Assembly (NCBI GenBank): GCA_934339215.1
Contig: CAKRHU010000143.1
Span: forward strand, 1-5,256
Direction of reading: 5' to 3'
Source of the DNA: an uncultured Lacticaseibacillus sp.
Lineage (GTDB): Bacteria > Bacillota > Bacilli > Lactobacillales > Lactobacillaceae
DNA: 5,256 nt
The number at the start of each line of letters is the position of its first letter. The first letter of the stretch is position 1. A model generated the notes under the pieces. That model did not search any database. It was not told the origin of the DNA and saw only the letters and a program-made list of their open reading frames with translations. The position numbers and the translations under genes were made by a program. Shown one piece after another: positions 1 through 4,902 of the stretch.

Positions 1-20
1 AACTTGATGTGCGTCAAGTT
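1..20. repeat. Perfect 7-bp inverted repeat upstream of the metal ATPase
   Basis: AACTTGA at 1-7 is the exact reverse complement of TCAAGTT at 14-20, with a 6-nt centre. It lies about 60 bp before the ATPase start and just upstream of a TACAAT box at 40-45. It could be the operator of a metal-responsive repressor. It could equally be the weak terminator of a gene lying left of the window, because TTTTAATTT follows the right arm; the stem has only two G-C pairs. It does not match the 12-2-12 operator of ArsR/CadC repressors or the TACANNTGTA site of CopY as I know them. Confidence 0.5.
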
Positions 21-39
21 TTAATTTCAGCTTCCGCCA

Positions 40-45
40 TACAAT
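40..45 (+). promoter_or_regulatory. Possible -10 box for the metal ATPase gene
   Basis: TACAAT matches the -10 consensus at five of six positions and sits 17 bp before the ribosome binding site of the ATPase gene. No good -35 box is found 16-19 bp upstream; the right arm of the inverted repeat covers that position. This would suit a promoter needing an activator or overlapped by a repressor, but it may be chance. Confidence 0.25.
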
Positions 46-62
46 GAACTTGTCAATGAGTG

Positions 63-70
63 AAAGGGGA
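63..70 (+). promoter_or_regulatory. Ribosome binding site that sets the ATPase start
   Basis: AAAGGGGA lies 9 nt before the ATG at 80. In-frame ATGs at 44 and 56 have no purine-rich site upstream, and the one at 44 overlaps the candidate -10 box, so 80 is the preferred start. Confidence 0.75.
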
Positions 71-79
71 AAGCACATC

Positions 80-1972
80 ATGAAATTCCAACAATTCTTA
101 CAAAAAAACCAAACCACGATCACCTGGTTATCCGCCGCTTTGATCGTGATCGGCTATGCTGCCAAATTCTTAGGTCAGCCAACGATTTACGCGGTCGTCT
201 TGGCCATAGCGTCAATTATCGCGGTAATGCCGATTGCCATGCACGCTTACCAAGCGATTCGCGTGAAAGTGATCTCCATTGAATTTCTGGTCACGCTGGC
301 AGTGATCGGGGCGTTTGTGATCGGCGAATACAATGAATCTGCGATCGTCACGTTCTTATTCTTATTCGGGAACTTTTTGGAACAAAAGACCTTGTCCAAA
401 ACGCGCGAATCCATCAAGAGTTTAACTGAAATGGCGCCGACTACGGCCCAAGTTGTCCAAGCTGACGGTAGCCTTGAAGAAATCGATGTCGATGATGTCG
501 ATGAAGGGGATGTCGTCCGGGTCAAAACTGGTGCCGCCATTCCAGTTGACGGTAATGTGGTTTCCGGTTCTGGTTATGCCGATGAAGCTGCGGTGACTGG
601 CGAATCGCGTGCTGTGTCCAAACAAGTTGGCGATCAAGTGTTTTCTGGTACCATGTTAAGCGATGGCTTTTTAGATGTTGAAGCCACCAAAGTCGGCGAT
701 GATACCACTTTTGCTAAAATCGTCGAATTAGTTGAAGATGCGCAAGACACTAAGTCCCATGCGGAAAAATTTATCGATCGTTTCGCGCAGTACTATACCC
801 CGGCAGTTTTAGTCCTTGCCGCATTGGTCTTCATTTTCACCAAAGACTTGCGGACTGCGATCACCGTGTTGGTCCTCGGCTGCCCTGGGGCGTTAGTGAT
901 CGGCGCGCCGGTGTCTAATGTTGCTGGAATCGGCAATGGCGCCAAGCGCGGGATCTTGGTCAAAGGCGGCGAAGCGATGGATACCTTTGCCAAAGTCGAC
1001 ACCTTCGTCTTTGATAAAACTGGCACCTTGACCACAGGTAAAACCGCAGTCGACCAAGTGTTAACTTATACAGACGATGAAAATCAACTGGTTCGCTTAA
1101 CGGCTGCGCTTGAAAGCTTATCCGATCATCCATTGGGTCGCGCTTTGACGCAATATGCTGACAACCAAGGTCAAGATTATCAAAGTTTAACCATCACCGA
1201 TTCCAATACGATCAAAGGCCAAGGCATTGCCGCAACCATTGACGGCCATCACGTTTGCGCCGGGAATACAAAACTACTCGCCGCTCACGATTTGCATTTA
1301 ACGGACGAACAAGCCGCTTCCTTGCACGAGCTCGCCAGTGCCGGAGCATCGACTGTGATCGTCGCCATTGATGATCAAATCGCAGGTATTTTTGCCATCG
1401 CGGATCAAATTCGGGAAGGCATGGCAGATCAACTTGCTAACTTGCGGCAAGCTGGCGCTAAGCATTTGGTGATGTTAACTGGGGATAACCAAGCCACGGC
1501 TGAACATGTTGCCAATTTATTAGGCATTGATGAAGTGCATGCGGAACTCATGCCAGAAGATAAAGTCACGTTTGTTCAACAATTTAAAGCCGATGGCCGC
1601 ACCGTTGCCTTTGTTGGCGATGGGATCAATGATTCCCCATCTCTGGCGACAGCTGATATTGGCATTGCGATGGGCTCTGGGACTGATGTGGCGATCGAAA
1701 CCTCTGATGTCGTGTTGATGCAATCGAGTTTTGCGGCGTTGAATCACGCTTATCGCTTAGCCAAAAAGACGGTGTTGAACACCCGAGAAAATGTCGCCAT
1801 TGCCATTGCGGTGGTTGCATTCTTATTGATCGGCTTGATCGCAGGCTTCATCTATATGGCCAGTGGCATGTTTGTCCATGAAGCCTCGATTCTAGTCGTG
1901 ATCTTCAACGCGATGCGCTTGATCAGCTTCGGTGGCAAAAAAGCCCAAGCGTTGACCGCACAGCAAGCCTAA
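80..1972 (+). CDS. Heavy-metal-transporting P1B-type ATPase with a CPG motif
   Basis: Integral-membrane pump of 630 aa that moves a transition or heavy metal ion using ATP. Visible landmarks are the actuator-domain TGES at residues 173-176, intramembrane C268-P269-G270, the phosphorylation motif DKTGTLT from D312, the P1B-specific nucleotide-binding HP dipeptide at 350-351, TGDN at 467-470 and the hinge GDGINDSP at 513-520. Hydrophobic segments near 14-31, 36-54, 67-82, 86-100, 239-255, 260-279, and two near the C-terminus suggest eight membrane helices. There is no N-terminal CxxC or histidine-rich metal-binding domain. The last helix carries H600-E601-A602-S603, resembling the HEGG/HEGS signature I associate with the P1B-4 group, while CPG differs from the usual CPC (Cu, Zn/Cd) and SPC (P1B-4) motifs. 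Substrate is therefore uncertain (Cd, Zn, Co or Fe are candidates). The gene stands alone and ends in a strong terminator. The family call is certain; metal specificity is not. Confidence 0.95.
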   Translation: MKFQQFLQKNQTTITWLSAALIVIGYAAKFLGQPTIYAVVLAIASIIAVMPIAMHAYQAIRVKVISIEFLVTLAVIGAFVIGEYNESAIVTFLFLFGNFLEQKTLSKTRESIKSLTEMAPTTAQVVQADGSLEEIDVDDVDEGDVVRVKTGAAIPVDGNVVSGSGYADEAAVTGESRAVSKQVGDQVFSGTMLSDGFLDVEATKVGDDTTFAKIVELVEDAQDTKSHAEKFIDRFAQYYTPAVLVLAALVFIFTKDLRTAITVLVLGCPGALVIGAPVSNVAGIGNGAKRGILVKGGEAMDTFAKVDTFVFDKTGTLTTGKTAVDQVLTYTDDENQLVRLTAALESLSDHPLGRALTQYADNQGQDYQSLTITDSNTIKGQGIAATIDGHHVCAGNTKLLAAHDLHLTDEQAASLHELASAGASTVIVAIDDQIAGIFAIADQIREGMADQLANLRQAGAKHLVMLTGDNQATAEHVANLLGIDEVHAELMPEDKVTFVQQFKADGRTVAFVGDGINDSPSLATADIGIAMGSGTDVAIETSDVVLMQSSFAALNHAYRLAKKTVLNTRENVAIAIAVVAFLLIGLIAGFIYMASGMFVHEASILVVIFNAMRLISFGGKKAQALTAQQA

Positions 1973-2016
1973 AACAAAAAACTTTTCCTCAACAGTTGGG
2001 GAAAAGTTTTTTGTTT
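1972..2016. terminator. Strong bidirectional intrinsic terminator between convergent genes
   Basis: The arms 1972-1988 and 2000-2016 are perfect 17-bp reverse complements. The stem continues inward with one U·G wobble and three more pairs to a CAG loop at 1993-1995. A T6 tract sits in the right arm for plus-strand transcripts, and the matching A6 tract gives a T6 tract on the minus strand. It can therefore end both the ATPase transcript and the opposing nucleotide-metabolism operon. The left arm begins on the last base of the ATPase stop codon. Confidence 0.92.
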
Positions 2017-2033
2017 GGGAGAGTTTTCCCAAA
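2014..2033. repeat. Second small inverted repeat beside the terminator
   Basis: TTTGGGA at 2014-2020 pairs perfectly with TCCCAAA at 2027-2033 around a 6-nt loop. It shares TTT (2014-2016) with the large terminator stem, so the two hairpins partly exclude each other. On the minus strand it forms directly after the deoxyribosyltransferase stop codon. It may help terminate or protect the 3' end of that transcript. Confidence 0.5.
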
Positions 2034-2034
2034 G

Positions 2035-2505
2035 TTAATAAACGCTACCTTCAAAATGACGCAAATGGGGTTGATCAAAGTTGAAACTGGCTAAGTCCTT
2101 GACAGAAATCACAGCAGTAGCGCCAAGGGCGGGCATTAAGTTCAGATCCGTTTGGCAGTCATCTGGTAAGACCAAGATCACTGGTTTGCTCAAACCGTAA
2201 GCATAACCGACTTCCCATAAAACGCCAGGATCGGAGTTTTGAGGCGTGGGATCATATAACGCGACGACGATATCTGAAGCATTGATGCCAGACACGTCTT
2301 CGCGAAAAGTCGCCATTTGCCATTCTGGATTGGCAAACATGTCAGGATGATCGGCAGGCGTCCAGTTTTGATAGGCGTGTTCTTGTGGGCGGAACGAATT
2401 ATTCCAATCAAGTGTCGGATTCGCTTGCAGTTTTGGGGTCGCTGCATCCAATAAACGGATCTGATCTGGGTTGAACCAGCTTTCGGCTAAATAGGCGGTT
2501 TTCAT
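2035..2505 (-). CDS. ntd: Nucleoside 2-deoxyribosyltransferase
   Basis: Cytosolic salvage enzyme of 156 aa. It moves the 2-deoxyribosyl group of a deoxynucleoside to another purine or pyrimidine base through a covalent glutamyl intermediate. Compared from memory with the Lactobacillus leichmannii enzyme (157 aa), the length and key positions agree: Y5 near the N-terminus, D70 in REDVSGI (equivalent to D72), D92, the nucleophile E98 within WEVGYAYG, N122, and the C-terminal sequence EGSVY, whose last tyrosine and carboxylate help shape the active site. There is no signal peptide or membrane segment. It is the second gene of a two-gene operon: its ATG overlaps the nrnA stop as ATGA, with its own strong Shine-Dalgarno inside nrnA. 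Whether it prefers purines only (class I) or both base types (class II) cannot be read with certainty; the resemblance is to the class II enzyme. Related nucleoside hydrolases share the fold. Confidence 0.9.
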   Translation of the reverse strand: MKTAYLAESWFNPDQIRLLDAATPKLQANPTLDWNNSFRPQEHAYQNWTPADHPDMFANPEWQMATFREDVSGINASDIVVALYDPTPQNSDPGVLWEVGYAYGLSKPVILVLPDDCQTDLNLMPALGATAVISVKDLASFNFDQPHLRHFEGSVY

Positions 2506-3440
2506 TTGACGTTCTCCTTTAATAAATCATCTAATGTCGTGATCATTTGTTGGCAAGTGGCTAAGTCTTTGGCCACCGCACCGGAAGCGAGTGGGTGTCC
2601 ACCGCCACCAAAGGCCACAGCGATTTGATTGATCGGCTGATGTTTGCTGCGCAATTCACAGCGATATTGACCATCTGGACGTTCCGTAAACATGATCCAA
2701 GCATCGATGGTGGTCAACTTACCCACATAATTCACCGCCAGTTGTTCCAAACCTAACGGCACGTCGAATTTTTCGCGGATTTCTGTGGATAAAATAAAAC
2801 TCCCAGCACCAGCTGAGGTGACTTCAGTATGTTGCAAGGCATAACCGATCAAATTTGCTATGTTCGGCGTCAGTTGATCTTCGGCGCGGGCAATCGCTGG
2901 CGCATCGATGCCTTGGGCCATCAAGTCAGCGGCGACGCGCAAGGTTTTAGGTGTGGTGAGATCGAACATGAAGCGTCCGGTATCCCCCAAGATCCCAGCG
3001 TATAAACACCGCGCCACTTCAGGGGACAACGCCCAACCTGCTGCCTGGGCCAAATCGAAGACGATTTCTGAACTACTGGAGGCATCGGTGTCCACATAAG
3101 ATAAATCGCCAAAAGGTTCGCGATCCGGGTGATGATCGATTTTCATCAGCTGATTGCCAGTGGTGTATCGTGAGTCAGCAATGCGTGCAGTGTTAGCAGT
3201 ATCGATCACAATGACCAAGGCATCTTGGTAAGTGGTGTCAGCGATTATATCAGGCGTGCCGATCCAGTTTAAATTTGGCTGTGATTCCCCAACTGCGAAG
3301 ACTTGTTTTTGGGGAAATTGATGTTGAAGCAAGGCTTTCAAGCCCATTTGCGAACCAAACGCATCCGGGTCTGGATTGATATGGCGATGAATGATGAGGG
3401 TATCGGCTTGGGTGATCGCCGCGATCAAATCAGTTAACAT
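2502..3440 (-). CDS. nrnA: NrnA-type DHH phosphoesterase (nanoRNase and pAp phosphatase)
   Basis: Soluble Mn-dependent DHH/DHHA1 phosphoesterase of 312 aa, close to the Bacillus subtilis NrnA length of 313. The family degrades 2-5 nt RNA fragments to mononucleotides and dephosphorylates 3'-phosphoadenosine 5'-phosphate (pAp). Metal-binding motifs are complete: HINPDPDAFGS at 20-30, D80 in VIVIDTAN, D102-H103-H104, and D153 in AGILGDTGRF. The C-terminal DHHA1 domain carries the substrate-binding GGGGHPLASGA at 278-288 and an LRSK segment near 263-266. Many stretches match B. subtilis NrnA closely as I recall it, so this is more specific than a generic DHH call. It starts at an ATG preceded by GGAAAGGA and overlaps the following deoxyribosyltransferase gene by 4 nt. 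It is transcribed divergently from the acyltransferase gene. Nothing is missing or truncated. Confidence 0.95.
   Translation of the reverse strand: MLTDLIAAITQADTLIIHRHINPDPDAFGSQMGLKALLQHQFPQKQVFAVGESQPNLNWIGTPDIIADTTYQDALVIVIDTANTARIADSRYTTGNQLMKIDHHPDREPFGDLSYVDTDASSSSEIVFDLAQAAGWALSPEVARCLYAGILGDTGRFMFDLTTPKTLRVAADLMAQGIDAPAIARAEDQLTPNIANLIGYALQHTEVTSAGAGSFILSTEIREKFDVPLGLEQLAVNYVGKLTTIDAWIMFTERPDGQYRCELRSKHQPINQIAVAFGGGGHPLASGAVAKDLATCQQMITTLDDLLKENVK
2513..2520 (-). promoter_or_regulatory. Ribosome binding site of the deoxyribosyltransferase gene
   Basis: On the minus strand AAAGGAGA ends 7 nt before the ATG at 2505. It lies inside the last codons of nrnA. Together with the ATGA overlap this supports translational coupling while still allowing independent initiation. 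Confidence 0.8.
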
Positions 3441-3444
3441 AGGG

Positions 3445-3452
3445 TCCTTTCC
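3445..3452 (-). promoter_or_regulatory. Ribosome binding site of nrnA
   Basis: GGAAAGGA on the minus strand ends 4 nt before the ATG at 3440 (8 nt counting from the upstream GGA). This supports the chosen start, which also matches the usual family N-terminus. Confidence 0.7.
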
Positions 3453-3468
3453 AAAACTAGTTTCTTTC

Positions 3469-3497
3469 AGTTTAGTGGAAATTGGTTAGAATGAAAA
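3469..3497 (-). promoter_or_regulatory. Possible promoter of the nrnA-deoxyribosyltransferase operon
   Basis: Read on the minus strand, TTTTCA (3497-3492) and TAAACT (3474-3469) are separated by 17 bp. Each box matches the vegetative consensus at four of six positions. The predicted start lies about 20 nt before the nrnA start codon, a short but workable leader. The region is AT-rich, so the match may be chance. Confidence 0.3.
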
Positions 3498-3505
3498 GTT
3501 TTTGG

Positions 3506-3522
3506 TTTAAGTTCTATTTAAG
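3506..3522 (+). promoter_or_regulatory. TTTAAG-N5-TTTAAG direct repeat, likely response-regulator site
   Basis: Two identical TTTAAG hexamers (3506-3511 and 3517-3522) are spaced 11 bp start to start, one helical turn. The second ends exactly 10 bp before the -10 box at 3533. Direct repeats with this period are typical of OmpR-family response regulators. The sequence equals the published consensus of streptococcal CiaR, whose activated promoters carry the repeat over the -35 position. There is no recognisable -35 box here, which fits activator dependence. No two-component gene is in the window, so the regulator is unknown. Confidence 0.5.
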
Positions 3523-3532
3523 CCAGTTTCGC

Positions 3533-3538
3533 TATATT
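3533..3538 (+). promoter_or_regulatory. Probable -10 box of the acyltransferase gene
   Basis: TATATT matches the consensus at five of six positions and follows the TTTAAG repeat by 10 bp. It predicts a transcript start near 3545 and a leader of about 65 nt before the start codon. A weaker TAGAAT at 3487-3492 is an alternative that would give a longer leader. Confidence 0.45.
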
Positions 3539-3561
3539 GAATGCAATCAAATCGGGAAATT

Positions 3562-3591
3562 GCGGGTAGCCTTATCAGGTGCCCGCTTTTT
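3562..3591 (+). terminator. Terminator-like hairpin in the acyltransferase leader
   Basis: GCGGG (3562-3566) pairs with CCCGC (3582-3586). An inner GCC/GGT helix (3569-3571 with 3578-3580) closes a 6-nt loop, and TTTTT (3587-3591) follows immediately. This is the layout of an intrinsic terminator, yet no plus-strand gene lies upstream because nrnA is divergent. It sits only 8 nt before the Shine-Dalgarno, so it may be an attenuator or the 3' end of a small leader RNA. GCAAT (3543-3547) can pair with ATTGC (3559-3563), which would compete with the base of the stem. No known riboswitch class is recognised. Confidence 0.55.
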
Positions 3592-3599
3592 GTCGTTTC

Positions 3600-3606
3600 A
3601 GGAGGA
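3600..3606 (+). promoter_or_regulatory. Ribosome binding site that sets the acyltransferase start
   Basis: AGGAGGA is a near-perfect Shine-Dalgarno ending 4 nt before the ATG at 3611. The reading frame stays open upstream to 3482, but that part covers the -10 box and the hairpin and lacks a ribosome binding site. Translation therefore starts at 3611. Confidence 0.88.
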
Positions 3607-3610
3607 ACTT

Positions 3611-4777
3611 ATGGTAAAACGACCTTATTTACATGAAGTGGATTTCATGCGTGCTTTCTTCATCTGCGGGGTGCTTTGGAACCATACGATCAATCAATTC
3701 ACCAGTCTGATGGCGCATCATTGGCACACTCCGTATTATGCCTTGCGCAGCATTCGCATGGTCGGACATTTTTCGCGGATGGGGTTCATGTTTATGACTG
3801 GTTTGGTGTTGATGATGATTTATTATGAAAAATATGACTGGCCTAAATTTTTGAAGAAACGCTACAACGGCGTCTTGTGGCCATATTTAATGTGGAACAC
3901 GCTGCTGTTAGGGGTGATGATCGCATTAAACAAAGGCAACGACACTTGGGTCCAATTACCGAAAATGCTCCTGCATGGCGATCACTTTTATATGTACTAT
4001 TTATTGATCACGATGCAACTGTACTTATTATTTCCTTTGATCGTGAAGTTATTTCATCGCTTTGAGGCCCATCAATTACGCTTGGTGGTGATCAGCTTTT
4101 TGATCCAGTTGAGTTTGGTCACCTTGATCAAGTATGGCTTGTGGGGTGTGGATACCAGCAATTGGCCGTATTGGTTTAAAGCATATTCGATCAATGTGTT
4201 CGTGTATCAGTTTTACGTGGTGCTCGGCGGGTATGTCGCGTTGCATCGCCAACCAGTGATGGCTTGGTTGAATCAAGTGGCAGGCTTGTTGGTGCCAATC
4301 ACGATCAGTTTAGGCCTTGGCACCGTGATTTATTATCGTTGGTTTAATCAACGCGTGCTTAATTTAAGCAGCGGACATGCCTTATCCCCACACCAACCTT
4401 ACATGTTGATTTATGATACCGCGATGATTTTGACCATGTATTGGTTGGGTCAACGTTTTGCCGTTTGGCGATCAGTGCATGAGGGACATTGGGTAGCGAA
4501 AATGATCCACAATATTGCGACCGTTAGTTTTGGGATGTATTTGAATCAAACTCTCGCCTTGCTGGCGCTACGTTGGGGATTGGCTCAAACTGGGTGGTCA
4601 GCCCATCAATTGTTATGGGCGTTACCCTTGGGTTTTGCTGGTGTGGTTGCGCTTAGTTTTGGGTTGGCATGGTTTTGTTACCGCGTCGCGCCGTTTGGCT
4701 TTTTGATCGGGCGGTCGCAATGGCATTTACCCCGCAAAACTGTAAAAACTCAAATCCTTGAAGATGTAAGTAAATAA
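3611..4777 (+). CDS. Acyltransferase 3 family integral-membrane O-acyltransferase
   Basis: Membrane protein of 388 aa in the acyltransferase 3 family (OatA, WecH and similar), whose members usually transfer acetyl or other short acyl groups to sugars or cell-envelope polymers at the membrane. The N-terminus has the family signature R14-X10-H25 in its first helix, followed by the FMFMTGLVL segment (usual form FxxSG) and a KRYNGVLWPYL element comparable to the family's basic RRxxR...PYL stretch. About ten hydrophobic segments follow one another to near residue 365, and the C-terminus is short and basic. There is no extracellular SGNH domain of the kind found in OatA, so this is a stand-alone membrane module. 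The acceptor (exopolysaccharide, teichoic acid, peptidoglycan or other) cannot be deduced: no glycosyltransferase or polymer genes are adjacent. It is a single gene divergent from nrnA, with a leader carrying a response-regulator-like repeat and a hairpin. No clear terminator is seen after the stop. Confidence 0.88.
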   Translation: MVKRPYLHEVDFMRAFFICGVLWNHTINQFTSLMAHHWHTPYYALRSIRMVGHFSRMGFMFMTGLVLMMIYYEKYDWPKFLKKRYNGVLWPYLMWNTLLLGVMIALNKGNDTWVQLPKMLLHGDHFYMYYLLITMQLYLLFPLIVKLFHRFEAHQLRLVVISFLIQLSLVTLIKYGLWGVDTSNWPYWFKAYSINVFVYQFYVVLGGYVALHRQPVMAWLNQVAGLLVPITISLGLGTVIYYRWFNQRVLNLSSGHALSPHQPYMLIYDTAMILTMYWLGQRFAVWRSVHEGHWVAKMIHNIATVSFGMYLNQTLALLALRWGLAQTGWSAHQLLWALPLGFAGVVALSFGLAWFCYRVAPFGFLIGRSQWHLPRKTVKTQILEDVSK

Positions 4778-4862
4778 TCATGCGAAATGTGGAGAACCAA
4801 TCAACATGATGCACACCTGTGTTGAAATACTTGAATTATTTTTTGAACTAACTGATTTTTCG

Positions 4863-4891
4863 TTGACAAGCGCGTGATGACGCGATTTACT
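4863..4891 (+). promoter_or_regulatory. Promoter of the last gene, with operator-like repeat in its spacer
   Basis: A perfect -35 TTGACA (4863-4868) is followed after 17 bp by TTTACT (4886-4891), four of six matches to the -10 consensus. This predicts transcription starting near 4898, between the acyltransferase and the interrupted membrane-protein gene. Confidence 0.55.
4871..4884. repeat. Inverted repeat CGCGT-N4-ACGCG between -35 and -10
   Basis: The arms CGCGT (4871-4875) and ACGCG (4880-4884) are perfect reverse complements around GATG, exactly filling the promoter spacer. A short GC-rich dyad inside an otherwise AT-rich intergenic stretch, at a position where a bound dimer would block RNA polymerase, looks like a repressor operator. 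The protein that would bind is not in the window. Confidence 0.5.
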
Positions 4892-4902
4892 AAAAGAAGT
4901 GT

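Noticed and set aside
44..79. In-frame upstream ATGs at 44 and 56 that would lengthen the metal ATPase by 12 or 8 residues
   Set aside because: Neither has a Shine-Dalgarno; the ATG at 44 overlaps the TACAAT box; AAAGGGGA is well placed for the ATG at 80.
247..1820. Several open frames on both strands inside the metal ATPase gene
   Set aside because: They overlap a complete, motif-rich gene, lack ribosome binding sites and have low-complexity or atypical composition; they are shadows of the ATPase codons.
3537..3591. Acyltransferase leader as a known riboswitch or T-box
   Set aside because: No T-box AGGGTGGNACCGCG element, preQ1, fluoride or other conserved core could be seen; only a simple hairpin with a U-run is present.
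3482..3610. A 43-codon N-terminal extension of the acyltransferase from TTG 3482
   Set aside because: It covers the promoter elements and the terminator-like hairpin, has no ribosome binding site, and would put non-family sequence before the R-X10-H helix. AGGAGGA directly precedes ATG 3611.
4778..4862. Terminator after the acyltransferase gene
   Set aside because: T-runs exist (about 4840-4845 and 4857-4860), but no stem of useful length precedes them; the CACACCTGTG palindrome lacks room for a loop.
4806..4877. A 23-codon open frame (starts MMHTCVEIL) after GGAGA at 4791-4795
   Set aside because: It is very short, the Shine-Dalgarno is modest, the frame runs into the -35 box and dyad of the next promoter, and there is no family resemblance. 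It is probably chance.
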